NCBI RefSeq assembly: GCF_010548245.1
Contig: NZ_JAAGLR010000688.1
Span: 1 to 34,147 of the forward strand
Direction of reading: 5' to 3'
Length of the DNA stretch: 34,147 nucleotides
Source: Streptomyces sp. SID11385
GTDB lineage: Bacteria; Actinomycetota; Actinomycetes; Streptomycetales; Streptomycetaceae
Below the pieces are notes generated by a model that ran no database searches, had not been told where the DNA came from, and worked only from the letters and a program-made list of their open reading frames with translations. Shown here piece after piece: positions 25,817 through 34,147 of the stretch (the first letter of the stretch is position 1; each line of letters begins with the position of its first letter). The position numbers and the translations under genes are program-made.

Positions 25817-27622
25817 TCAGCCCTTCGTGCCGAAGGACAGCGCCAGGTACGGGATGCCGTCGTCGGCGTCGACCGGTTCCTTCTTCTCCTCGGGCATGGT
25901 CTGGCCGAGGTACAGGCGGCCGTCGCCGAAGACGATCTCCGAGAAGTCGTGCAGGAACTTGTGGACGGTGTTGCCGCTCCGCTCGTCGTCCGGGGTCTTC
26001 AGCAGCACCTGGCTCTTCATCGTCCTCGTGTCGACCGAGACGACCTCGCTGCCCTGGTCGTAGGGGCCGGTCCGGTAGGCGAGCAGCCGGGGGCCGTCCA
26101 TGCGCAGCGGGCGCAGCTCCCAGTCCTCGCCCGCGTCGAGGCGCTGGCCGGTGAGCTTGCCGGTGGCCAGGTCGAAGGCGACGATCTCGTTGGTGGTGGA
26201 GTACCCCTCCCGCTTGCCCTGGTGCTCCTCGGTCGGCACATAGAGCCGGTCGCCGCCGACCGCGAAGTTGCCGCACCCGGAGACGGCCGTCGCCTCGCAC
26301 GAGGCGCCGTACGTCTTCGCGTCGGCGGGCCAGCGCGCGCGGAGCTTGCCGGTGCGCCCGTCGATCGAGAAGAAGTCCGAGACGCCGGAGCCGTCCTCGG
26401 CCGCCTCGTTGACGTCCGCGCCGACGACGAGCGGGCTGACCGAGAGGATGTGCGCGAAGCCGATGCCGGGCGGCATCTTGTACTCGGCGGCGACCGAGCC
26501 GTCCTTCGGGTCGAGCTTCTGGACGAACAACTGGTCCTGGTCGGTGTTGATCGTGCACTTGCGGATCACCGCGAGGCCGCCGCTGCCGCCCTGGTAGCCG
26601 ACGTCGTAGCACTCGTCGCCCGGCTTCGGGGACCACACCTGGTCGCCCGACTTCAGGTCCCAGCCGTAGCCGCCGCGCGTGCCGCCCGCCGCGACGGTGC
26701 CACCGCCCACGGTCACCTCGGTGAAGATCGCGCTGCCCTGGCCCGAGCCGACGCCCTTCGTCCACAGCGCCTTGCCGGTGCGCAGGTCGACCACGGTGAT
26801 CTTGTCGCACTGGCCCACGTCGTCCTGCGTGGGCCGCACGCTCTTGTGCAGGACGGCGGTGAGCCCCTCGTCGCTCTGGAACCCGCTCGCCGCGCACACG
26901 GGCCCCGGCAGCTTCAGGTTCCACAGGCGGTTTCCGGCCACGGCGTCGTAGCCGTTGATCTCGGAGAGCCCCGTCTTCGCGTACACCTTGCCGGTGAGCC
27001 AGGAACCGGGCAGTTCGTAGACCTTGGAGTTCGCCCCGGTGTAGATCATCGGCACGGAGAAGAGCTGCGTGGCCGCCGGGTCGGCGGGGGCCTTCTCCTT
27101 CGCGGGGCCGGCGGCGGGGTCGTCCGTGCCGGTGCCGCCGTCCTTGCCGTCCTTCTTGTCGTCCTTGTCCTTCGCGACCGGCGTCTCGTCCGTGCCGGAG
27201 TTCGCGTACCAGACGCCGCCGCCGACGATGAGCGCGATGACGAGCACGGTCGTCCCGATGATCCAGAACACCGGCCCGGGACGGCGGTTCCCCGGCCCGG
27301 TGGGCGGCTGACCGGCGCCGTGTCCCTGCTGGGTGTACGGGGCGGTCCCGTACGGGGGCGCGGGGTGCGGGTAGCCGTAGGCGGCCTGACCGCCGCCCTG
27401 GGCGGGGCCGGGGTGCGGGGCACCGTAGGCGGGCGGGGGCGGGGCGGCCTGCGGGGTGCCGTAGGCGGGGGCGGGGGGTGTGGGAGACGGCGGCGGCGGG
27501 GGCGGCGGGCCGAAACCGGCGCTCGCCGCGGGTGGGCCGAAACCGGGCGGGGTGTCCCGCGGGGGCTCGCCACCGGACGGCTCGTGCGGGGGCCGGGGCG
27601 GTGGCTGGGGCGGCTGAGTCAT
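25817..27622 (-). CDS. Membrane-anchored PQQ-like beta-propeller repeat protein
   Basis: 601 aa. Residues 1-115 are a cytoplasmic Pro/Gly/Ala/Tyr-rich segment with PPPAYG-type repeats. One TM helix (about 117-139, VFWIIGTTVLVIALIVGGGVWYA) is followed by a Lys/Asp/Gly linker and an extracellular beta-propeller with repeated blades of the VDLRTGKALWTK, WDLKSGDQVWSP and FDLATGKLTGQ type. Paired Cys in the propeller may form disulfides. The type II topology places the propeller outside the cell. The function is unknown; similar Streptomyces proteins often sit next to Ser/Thr kinase systems, which are not present here. ATG 27622 has GAGGT about 8 nt upstream. Confidence 0.9.
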   Translation of the reverse strand: MTQPPQPPPRPPHEPSGGEPPRDTPPGFGPPAASAGFGPPPPPPPSPTPPAPAYGTPQAAPPPPAYGAPHPGPAQGGGQAAYGYPHPAPPYGTAPYTQQGHGAGQPPTGPGNRRPGPVFWIIGTTVLVIALIVGGGVWYANSGTDETPVAKDKDDKKDGKDGGTGTDDPAAGPAKEKAPADPAATQLFSVPMIYTGANSKVYELPGSWLTGKVYAKTGLSEINGYDAVAGNRLWNLKLPGPVCAASGFQSDEGLTAVLHKSVRPTQDDVGQCDKITVVDLRTGKALWTKGVGSGQGSAIFTEVTVGGGTVAAGGTRGGYGWDLKSGDQVWSPKPGDECYDVGYQGGSGGLAVIRKCTINTDQDQLFVQKLDPKDGSVAAEYKMPPGIGFAHILSVSPLVVGADVNEAAEDGSGVSDFFSIDGRTGKLRARWPADAKTYGASCEATAVSGCGNFAVGGDRLYVPTEEHQGKREGYSTTNEIVAFDLATGKLTGQRLDAGEDWELRPLRMDGPRLLAYRTGPYDQGSEVVSVDTRTMKSQVLLKTPDDERSGNTVHKFLHDFSEIVFGDGRLYLGQTMPEEKKEPVDADDGIPYLALSFGTKG

Positions 27623-27668
27623 CAGCGCTACCTCGTGGCGGGCTCGCGCCCCCCGTCCGGCTCCCCCG

Positions 27669-27699
27669 CCGTTCCGTGGGTGATCACCCCGCGGAACGG
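27669..27699. promoter_or_regulatory. 31-bp palindrome upstream of the beta-propeller gene
   Basis: CCGTTCCG (27669-27676) and CGGAACGG (27692-27699) flank a perfect GGGTGATCACCC core (27678-27689), with a one-base asymmetry between arm and core. It lies 47-77 bp before the ATG at 27622. It is a candidate operator; no regulator is known. Confidence 0.55.
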
Positions 27700-27856
27700 A
27701 GCGGATCGGGACGCGCTCCCCCGCGGTCCTTGGTCGGTCGGGCGGGGACCTCTTTCTACCACCGCCCGCCCCTGCCGCACCCGGCCCCCGCTCCCCCGTG
27801 CCCAAGGCAGAACCGGCGCGTGATGCTCCCGTGACCGGCCCGCGCCGCCCGGGCCG

Positions 27857-29656
27857 CTACTCGGCGAGTTCGAGCCAGCGCAGTTCCAGCTCGTCCTTCT
27901 CGCCGACGAGGGCGCGGAGTTCGGCGTCGAGCCCGGCGACCTTCTCGAAGTCCGTGGCGTGCGTCGCGATCCGCTCGTGCAGCTTCGCCTCCTCGGTGGC
28001 GATCCGGTCGAGGCGCCGCTCGATGCGCTGGAGCTCCTTCTGCCGCTCGCGGTCCTCCTTCGCGGAGGTCGCGGCGGGCTTGGGGGCGGCGCTCGCGGGG
28101 GCGGCGGCCTGCGCCTGCTGCTCGCGGGCGCGACGGCGTTCCACGTACTCGTCGATGCCGCGCGGCAGCATCCGCAGCGCGCGGTCGCCGAGGAGCGCGA
28201 AGACGCGGTCGGTGGTGCGCTCGACGAAGAAGCGGTCGTGGCTGATGACGACCATCGAGCCGGGCCAGCCGTCGAGGAGGTCTTCGAGCTGGGTCAGGGT
28301 CTCGATGTCGAGGTCGTTGGTGGGCTCGTCGAGGAAGAGGACGTTGGGCTCGTCCATGAGGAGGCGCAGGATCTGGAGGCGGCGGCGCTCACCGCCGGAG
28401 AGGTCGCCGACCGGCGTCCACTGCTTCTCCTTGCCGAAGCCGAAGGTCTCGCAGAGCTGCCCGGCGGTCAGCTCCCGCCCCTTGCCGAGGTCGACCCGCT
28501 CCCGCACCTGCTGCACGGCCTCCAGCACCCGCAGATTCGGGTCGAGTTCGGCGACCTCCTGGGAGAGGTAGGCGAGCTTGACGGTCCTGCCGACCTTGAT
28601 CCGGCCCTTCTCCGGCTGCTCCTCGCCGTCGCCGCGCGAGGCGGCGGCCATGGCGCGCAGCAGCGTCGTCTTGCCCGCGCCGTTGACGCCGACGAGCCCC
28701 ACGCGGTCGCCGGGACCGAGCTGCCAGGTGAGGTGCTCGATGAGCGTCTTGGGCCCGGCGGAGACGGTCACGTCCTCCAGGTCGAAGACCGTCTTGCCGA
28801 GCCGCGCGGACGCGAAGCGCATCAGCTCGCTGTTGTCGCGGGGCGGCGGCACGTCGGCGATCAGCTCGTTGGCGGCCTCGATGCGGAAACGGGGCTTGCT
28901 GGTACGGGCCGGGGCGCCGCGCCGCAGCCAGGCCAGCTCCTTGCGGACGAGGTTCTGCCGCTTGGTCTCCTCGGTCGCGGCCCGCCGCTCGCGCTCGGCG
29001 CGCGCGAAGACGTAGTCGCTGTAGCCGCCCTCGTACTCGTAGACGTCGCCGCGCTGCACGTCCCACATGCGGGTGCAGACCTGGTCGAGGAACCAGCGGT
29101 CGTGCGTCACGCAGACGAGCGCGGACCGGCGGCTCGCGAGGTGGGCCGCGAGCCAGGCGATGCCCTCGATGTCGAGGTGGTTGGTGGGCTCGTCGAGGAC
29201 GAGGAGGTCCTGCTCGTCGATGAGGAGCTTGGCGAGCGCGATCCGGCGCCGCTCACCACCGGAGAGCGGGCCGATCACCGTGTCGAGCCCGTCCGCGAAA
29301 CCGGGCAGGTCCAGGCCGCCGAAGAGCCCCGTGAGCACGTCGCGGATCTTCGCGTTCCCCGCCCACTCGTGGTCGGCGAGATCCCCGATCACCTCGTGCC
29401 GCACGGTCGCCGCCGGGTCGAGCGAGTCGTGCTGGGTGAGCACGCCGAGCCGCAGCCCGCCGCTGTGCGTCACCCGCCCGGTGTCGGCCTCCTCCAGCTT
29501 GGCGAGCATCCGGATGAGAGTGGTCTTCCCGTCGCCGTTGCGCCCCACGACGCCGATGCGGTCCCCCTCGTTGACCCCGAGGGAGACCCCGTCGAGCAGC
29601 GCCCTGGTCCCGTAGACCTTGCTGACCGCCTCGACGTTGACCAGATTGACCGCCAT
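27857..29656 (-). CDS. ABC-F family ATPase (Uup-like)
   Basis: 599 aa. Two ABC domains lie in one chain without TM segments. The first has Walker A GRNGDGKTTL, signature LSGGERRRIALAKLL and Walker B LLVLDEPTNHLDIE; the second has GVNGAGKTTL, LSGGERRRLQILRLL and VLFLDEPTNDLDIE. The inter-domain linker is Arg-rich (RRAATEETKRQNLVRKELAW), and a C-terminal coiled coil (about 535-599: KEDRERQKELQRIERRLDR and on) is typical of Uup. ABC-F proteins act on ribosomes or on branched DNA/ribosome quality, not transport. ATG 29656 has GGGAG about 9 nt upstream. It lies 140 bp downstream of ispE on the same strand. Confidence 0.95.
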   Translation of the reverse strand: MAVNLVNVEAVSKVYGTRALLDGVSLGVNEGDRIGVVGRNGDGKTTLIRMLAKLEEADTGRVTHSGGLRLGVLTQHDSLDPAATVRHEVIGDLADHEWAGNAKIRDVLTGLFGGLDLPGFADGLDTVIGPLSGGERRRIALAKLLIDEQDLLVLDEPTNHLDIEGIAWLAAHLASRRSALVCVTHDRWFLDQVCTRMWDVQRGDVYEYEGGYSDYVFARAERERRAATEETKRQNLVRKELAWLRRGAPARTSKPRFRIEAANELIADVPPPRDNSELMRFASARLGKTVFDLEDVTVSAGPKTLIEHLTWQLGPGDRVGLVGVNGAGKTTLLRAMAAASRGDGEEQPEKGRIKVGRTVKLAYLSQEVAELDPNLRVLEAVQQVRERVDLGKGRELTAGQLCETFGFGKEKQWTPVGDLSGGERRRLQILRLLMDEPNVLFLDEPTNDLDIETLTQLEDLLDGWPGSMVVISHDRFFVERTTDRVFALLGDRALRMLPRGIDEYVERRRAREQQAQAAAPASAAPKPAATSAKEDRERQKELQRIERRLDRIATEEAKLHERIATHATDFEKVAGLDAELRALVGEKDELELRWLELAE

Positions 29657-29796
29657 CCACACAACTCCCGCTCGCGCTCCCCCGGCCTCGGCACGGGCCT
29701 CGGGGGCAGGAGTCCCAGGGTAGTCGGGAGGCGGGGAAAGGATTTTCCGTGGGGCGGCGCGGAGGAGGAATCGGGCGCGCCGTGCGGAGCGCCCTC

Positions 29797-30705
29797 TTAC
29801 TGCGCCACCACCGCCGCCCCCGGTGCCGGGGCCGTCGTCACGCGGGCCGTGCGGCAGTGGGAGGTCAGGGCGCGCGCGATCGTGCGGGCGCTGTCGGGGT
29901 CCGGGGCGAGGAAGGCCGTGGTGGGGCCCGAGCCGGAGACGAGGGCGGCGAGGGCACCTGCCTCCGTACCGGCGTCCAGCGTGCGGCGCAGGGCGGGGAA
30001 GAGGTCGAGCGCGGCGGCCTGGAGGTCGTTGTGGACGGCGGCCGCGAGGGCCTTCGGGTCGCCGCTCGCGAGCGCCTCGATCACCGCCGGGTCGGCCTCG
30101 GGCCGCGGGATCGTACGGCCCTCGGCCGCGGCGAGGCGGTCGTACGCGCGGTAGACGGCCGGGGTCGAGAGGCCGCCGTCCGCCTGCGCGAAGACCCAGT
30201 GGAAGGTGCCGCCGACCGCGAGCGGGGTCAGCCGCTCGCCGCGCCCCGTGCCGAGCGCCGCGCCACCCACGTAGCTGAACGGCACGTCGCTGCCCAGCTC
30301 CGCGCAGATCGCGAGGAGTTCGTCCCTGCTCGCGCCCGTGCGCCACAGCGTCTCGCAGGCGAGCAGCGCGCCCGCGGCGTCCGCGCTGCCGCCCGCCATG
30401 CCGCCCGCGACGGGGATGTCCTTCGCGATGTGCAGGTGGACGTCGGCGGGGCGGCCCGCGCGCTCCGCGAGGGCGAGGGCGGCGCGGGCGGCGAGGTTGC
30501 TCTCGTCCAGGGGCACCTGGTCGGCGCCGGGGCCCTCGCAGGTGAGGCGCAGGCGCTCGGCGGGGGTCGCGGTCACCTCGTCGTACAGGCCGACCGCGAG
30601 GAAGATGTTCGCGAGGTCGTGGAAGCCGTCGGGGCGGGCGGGACCGACCGCGAGCTGGACGTTGACCTTGGCGGGAACGCGGACGGTGACGGCGGCGGGG
30701 CTCAC
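29797..30705 (-). CDS. ispE: 4-diphosphocytidyl-2-C-methyl-D-erythritol kinase
   Basis: 302 aa, GHMP kinase family. It phosphorylates CDP-ME in the MEP isoprenoid pathway. The N-terminal [11 protein letters not shown] supplies the catalytic Lys13; the ATP loop [17 protein letters not shown] and the C-terminal [11 protein letters not shown] are clear. The GTG start at 30705 overlaps the ksgA TGA (GTGA), so translation is coupled. The order ksgA-ispE-ABC-F is conserved in actinobacteria. Confidence 0.96.
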   Translation of the reverse strand: MSPAAVTVRVPAKVNVQLAVGPARPDGFHDLANIFLAVGLYDEVTATPAERLRLTCEGPGADQVPLDESNLAARAALALAERAGRPADVHLHIAKDIPVAGGMAGGSADAAGALLACETLWRTGASRDELLAICAELGSDVPFSYVGGAALGTGRGERLTPLAVGGTFHWVFAQADGGLSTPAVYRAYDRLAAAEGRTIPRPEADPAVIEALASGDPKALAAAVHNDLQAAALDLFPALRRTLDAGTEAGALAALVSGSGPTTAFLAPDPDSARTIARALTSHCRTARVTTAPAPGAAVVAQ

Positions 30706-31661
30706 GCGGGGGTCTCCTTGTCGGGCTGGTCGGCCTGTCCGGGCTGGTCGGCCTGCCCGGGCTGATCGGCCTGGCCGGGCTGTCCGGGCTGTCCGGGCTG
30801 TCCGGGCTGCGGCTTGTGCTCGGCGATACGGGCGAACTCCTCGACGGTCAGCGACTCGCCGCGCGCCTGCGGGGACACCCCGGCCGCGCGCAGCGCCTCC
30901 TCGGCCGCGGCGGCCGAACCCGCCCAGCCCGCGAGCGCGGCCCGCAGCCCCTTGCGGCGCTGCGCGAACGCCGCGTCCACGACGGCGAAGACCTCGCGGC
31001 GGCTCGCGCTCGTCGTCAGCGGCTCCTCGCGCCGTACGAGCGAGACGAGCCCGGAGTCGACGTTCGGCGCGGGCCAGAAGACGCTGCGCCCGATCGATCC
31101 GGCGCGCTTGACGTGCGCGTACCAGGCCGCCTTGACCGAGGGCACCCCGTACACGCGCGAGCCGGGCGGGGCCGCAAGCCGGTCGGCGACCTCGGCCTGG
31201 ACCATCACAAGGGTCCGCTCGACGCTCGGAAAGTGCTCCAGCATGTGCAGGAGGACGGGGACGGCGACGTTGTACGGGAGGTTCGCGACGAGCGCCGTGG
31301 GCGCGGGGCCCGGCAGCTCGCGGACGCGCAGCGCGTCGGAGTGCACGAGCCGGAAATGCGCGGCCTTCTCGGGCAGGCGGGCGGCGACGGTCGCGGGGAG
31401 AGCCGCGGCGAGGGTGTCGTCGATCTCGACGGCCGTGACGTCGGCGGCGACTTCGAGCAGCGCGAGCGTGAGCGAACCGAGCCCGGGACCGACCTCGACG
31501 ACGGTGTCCGTCTCCCGCACCTCGGCGGTGCGGACGATGCGGCGCACGGTGTTGGCGTCGATGACGAAGTTCTGCCCGCGCTGCTTGGTGGGACGTACGT
31601 CGAGCGCGGCGGCCAGCTCACGGATGTCGGCCGGGCCGAGCAGGGGGTCGGTGCGAGTCAC
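30702..31661 (-). CDS. rsmA (ksgA): 16S rRNA (A1518/A1519) dimethyltransferase with repetitive tail
   Basis: 319 aa. It dimethylates two adjacent adenines in the 3' hairpin of 16S rRNA late in 30S assembly. [13 protein letters not shown] motif [11 protein letters not shown], the NLPY catalytic motif in [11 protein letters not shown], and [14 protein letters not shown] are present. Family members normally end soon after EEFARIAEH; here about 37 residues follow (283-319) made of QPG and QADQPG repeats ending KETPA. The GTG start at 31661 lacks a good RBS. It is coupled to ispE by a GTGA overlap. Confidence 0.96.
   Translation of the reverse strand: MTRTDPLLGPADIRELAAALDVRPTKQRGQNFVIDANTVRRIVRTAEVRETDTVVEVGPGLGSLTLALLEVAADVTAVEIDDTLAAALPATVAARLPEKAAHFRLVHSDALRVRELPGPAPTALVANLPYNVAVPVLLHMLEHFPSVERTLVMVQAEVADRLAAPPGSRVYGVPSVKAAWYAHVKRAGSIGRSVFWPAPNVDSGLVSLVRREEPLTTSASRREVFAVVDAAFAQRRKGLRAALAGWAGSAAAAEEALRAAGVSPQARGESLTVEEFARIAEHKPQPGQPGQPGQPGQADQPGQADQPGQADQPDKETPA
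30717..30811. repeat. In-frame tandem repeat at the 3' end of ksgA
   Basis: A 9-bp unit (CCGGGCTGT on the plus strand) is repeated about four times at 30776-30811, and a diverged 18-bp unit (CCGGGCTGGTCGGCCTGT type) about three times at 30717-30776. The unit lengths are multiples of 3, so copy changes keep the frame. It encodes the Gln/Pro/Gly/Ala tail of KsgA. Confidence 0.8.
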
Positions 31662-31760
31662 CCGGCAAGGGTACGTGGCCCCCGCAGGGGAGAACGATCG
31701 GTCGGCGGGGGCGCGGAGGCGCTGAGGCGCGGGCAGGGACGCCTGACGCGGGCGTGGCGG

Positions 31761-32684
31761 CTACGAGGGGCTTCCGGTCCCGCGCAGGCGCGCCGCGTCG
31801 CGGGCCGGGGGCAGGCCGAAGGCGGTGCGGTACTCGCGGCTGAACTGCGTCGCGCTCACGTATCCGACCTCCCGCGCCACCTGCGCCGCCGTCGCGTCCC
31901 CGGCGGCGAGGCGGCGGCGGGCGGCCTGGAGGCGCACGTACTTCTGGTACCTGAGCGGGCTCATCCCGGTGGCGGCCTTGAAGTGCCGGTGCAGACCGGC
32001 GGGGCTCATGCGGGCGACGGCGGCGATCGCGTCGATGCCGAGGGGTTCCGCGTACCGCTCGCAGATCCAGCGCGCGGCCCGGCGCACCCGTTGCGTCGGC
32101 GAGTCCGCGAGCGCGCCCGCGCGGAGCACGGGGCCGAGGGGGCCGCGCAGCAGCCGGTAGAGGATCTCGCCCTCGACGCGGGGAGCGAGCGCGCGGATGT
32201 CCTCCGGGGAGTCGAGGAGGGTCACGAAGCGGGTCACGGCGTCCACGAGTTCGGGTGCCATGGGCGCGGTGAGCTGCCCCGCGGGGGCGAGCGGGACGCC
32301 GGCCGATTCCTCGACCTCGACGAGCAGGTCCGCGAGCAGTCGTTCGTCCACGCGCAGGGTCACGGAGGAGTAGGGCGCTTCGACGACGGAGACCGAGACG
32401 GGGAGGTCGATGCTGTTGAGGAGCATCTCGCCCGCGCGGGCGATCCGGGTCCGCTCGCCCGCGGTGCTGCGCTTCGCCCCCGCCGAGACGAAGCAGATCA
32501 TCGGCTCGTAGAGGAGGTCGACGGGCCCGACCGGCTCCTCGGTGACGGCGAGCGAGAGCCGGGGGACCGCGGTCTCCGTACCGCCTTCGGGGGCATGGCG
32601 GGCGACGGCGGCGGTGAGGCGGTGGAGGGCCGCTTCGGAGGGGGAGGGCGCGGCGGCACCCTCCCGTACGGCGTCGTCCGGCAC
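31761..32684 (-). CDS. AraC family regulator (AraC_N type)
   Basis: 307 aa from GTG 32684, which has AAAGGAG 8 nt upstream. The N-terminal half matches the AraC_N domain of reductase-linked regulators (PRLSLAVTEEPVGPVDLLYEPMICFV in consecutive strands, then SVVEAPYSSVTLRVD). The C-terminal double HTH includes IAAVARMSPAGLHRHFKAATGMSPLRYQKYVRL and VAREVGYVSATQFSREYRTAFG (listed as separate helices). Extension to a TTG at 32780 is rejected: it would translate the 15-bp iterons. It is divergent from an aldo/keto reductase, a common pairing in which the regulator controls the enzyme. Confidence 0.92.
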   Translation of the reverse strand: MPDDAVREGAAAPSPSEAALHRLTAAVARHAPEGGTETAVPRLSLAVTEEPVGPVDLLYEPMICFVSAGAKRSTAGERTRIARAGEMLLNSIDLPVSVSVVEAPYSSVTLRVDERLLADLLVEVEESAGVPLAPAGQLTAPMAPELVDAVTRFVTLLDSPEDIRALAPRVEGEILYRLLRGPLGPVLRAGALADSPTQRVRRAARWICERYAEPLGIDAIAAVARMSPAGLHRHFKAATGMSPLRYQKYVRLQAARRRLAAGDATAAQVAREVGYVSATQFSREYRTAFGLPPARDAARLRGTGSPS

Positions 32685-32705
32685 GTACGCGCTCCTTTCC
32701 TGCCC

Positions 32706-32755
32706 GCTCAGCTCCTGACCGCTCAGCTCCGGCCCGCTCAGGTCCGGCCCGCTCA
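32706..32755. repeat. Four 15-bp iterons just upstream of araC
   Basis: GCTCA recurs at 32706, 32721, 32736 and 32751, exactly 15 bp apart, inside units close to CCGCTCAGGTCCGGC. The array starts about 22 bp before the araC GTG and ends 80 bp before the reductase ATG. Phased identical units suit AraC-family binding; they may instead be chance replication-slippage repeats. Confidence 0.65.
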
Positions 32756-32823
32756 AGTGCGACCTGAGAGGATCAGGCAATGTTACGCGAGTGACGCCCC
32801 ATGTTTCCCGGTGCGCGCGGTTC

Positions 32824-33861
<1,038 letters not shown>

Positions 33862-33893
33862 GCGGGGCGAGGGCCTGAGGGCCCGGCCGCACG

Positions 33894-34053
33894 GGGACGG
33901 GCCGGGTGCGCGCGGAGGGGCGCCCCCGGCCCGTAGGCGTTCCGGCTCAGGCCGCGCGGAGGCGGAGGAGACCGCTGGGACGGGCCGGGTGCGCGCGGAG
34001 GGGCGCCCCCGGCCCGTACGCGCTCCGGCTCAGGCCGCGCGGAGGCGGACGAG
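33894..34053. repeat. 77-bp direct duplication carrying a terminator hairpin and a gene end
   Basis: Bases 33894-33970 and 33977-34053 are identical except at three positions (33936/34019, 33940/34023, 33967/34050), with an 83-bp period. Each copy holds a hairpin CGGGCCGGG/CCCGGCCCG (33898-33906 with 33925-33933; 33981-33989 with 34008-34016) and the last codons plus TGA of the minus-strand GNAT gene. The functional gene end is in the second copy. The hairpins lie between convergent genes and probably act as tandem terminators. Confidence 0.9.
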
Positions 34054-34147
34054 TCCGGCCGCCGTGGGGGCGAAGCCGCAGGCCTTCTCGTAGAAGGGGC
34101 GCAAGTGTTCCTCGTAGTCGACGTGGAGCCAGTCGCAGCCCGCCGCG
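34030..34147 (-). CDS. GNAT acetyltransferase, C-terminal fragment (start outside window)
   Basis: The last 38 residues are visible, ending GLVRLRAA. GCDWLHVDYEEHLRPFYEKACGF is typical of the end of GNAT N-acetyltransferases, where the Tyr of FYEKACGF lies near CoA. Its 3' end lies in the second copy of the 77-bp duplication. The substrate cannot be inferred. Confidence 0.75.
   Translation of the reverse strand, partial: AAGCDWLHVDYEEHLRPFYEKACGFAPTAAGLVRLRAA

Noticed and set aside
30717..30811. CRISPR-like array
   Set aside because: Units are 9-18 bp, contiguous, without spacers, and lie in-frame inside ksgA.
32685..32780. N-terminal extension of AraC from TTG 32780 with an LSGPE/LSGQE repeat peptide
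   Set aside because: GTG 32684 has a strong AAAGGAG site; the extension only translates the 15-bp iterons.
33894..34053. Insertion sequence ends or att sites
   Set aside because: The copies are adjacent direct repeats with no transposase or integrase and contain gene-end coding sequence, so simple tandem duplication explains them.

Overview
The window is very GC-rich chromosomal DNA from a Streptomyces or a close relative. The evidence is G/C-biased third codon positions, many GTG starts, a galT-galE-galK cluster in that order, an actinobacterial bL25 (CTC) gene, and a core block glmU-prs-rplY-pth-ppc plus ispE-ksgA. From memory, that block matches the S. coelicolor neighbourhood around SCO3122-SCO3149. 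No phage, transposon, CRISPR array or plasmid genes were seen.

Region 1 (1-3256) is the accessory-looking part. Two divergent pairs of SUKH-superfamily genes face away from a 505-bp regulatory gap. The minus-strand pair is a protein joining a WHH-type HNH nuclease-like domain to a SMI1/KNR4 (SUKH) domain, followed with a 4-bp stop/start overlap by the N-terminus of a larger Imm35/SUKH-4-like protein that runs off the window. The plus-strand pair is a YwqJ-like zinc deaminase followed by a SUKH-3 protein. These are the domain types of polymorphic toxin/immunity systems, but no export signal is visible. Region 2 (3267-5557) holds a sensor histidine kinase without an adjacent response regulator, and an HTH protein with a possible LAGLIDADG-like core whose stop codon touches the first base of a tRNA-Gln(UUG) gene.

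Region 3 (5626-14773) is housekeeping: glmU (UDP-GlcNAc synthesis), prs (PRPP), rplY, pth (peptidyl-tRNA recycling), a convergent ppc (oxaloacetate supply), and an acyl-CoA desaturase cotranscribed with a TetR regulator. A 21-bp palindrome lies in the ppc/desaturase gap. Region 4 (14774-18769) has a Uma2-family nuclease fold protein, a ridA-tam-VOC operon divergent from a marR gene with a shared operator, and an orphan LuxR-type response regulator carrying the only in-frame TTA (bldA) codon I found in the window.

Region 5 (19008-25546) is galactose metabolism: galT-galE-galK on the minus strand, and divergently a sodium:solute symporter with a small membrane partner. The set allows galactose import and Leloir-pathway conversion to UDP-sugars. 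A second orphan LuxR regulator, lacking the usual phospho-acceptor Asp, lies on the far side, so two related orphan regulators flank the gal locus. Region 6 (25817-31661) has a membrane-anchored PQQ-type beta-propeller protein, an ABC-F ATPase, ispE (MEP pathway) and ksgA (16S rRNA dimethylation), the last with an unusual Gln/Pro/Gly repeat tail. Region 7 (31761-34147) has an AraC regulator with 15-bp iterons before its start, a divergent aldo/keto reductase, a 77-bp direct duplication carrying a terminator-like hairpin, and the C-terminus of a GNAT acetyltransferase.
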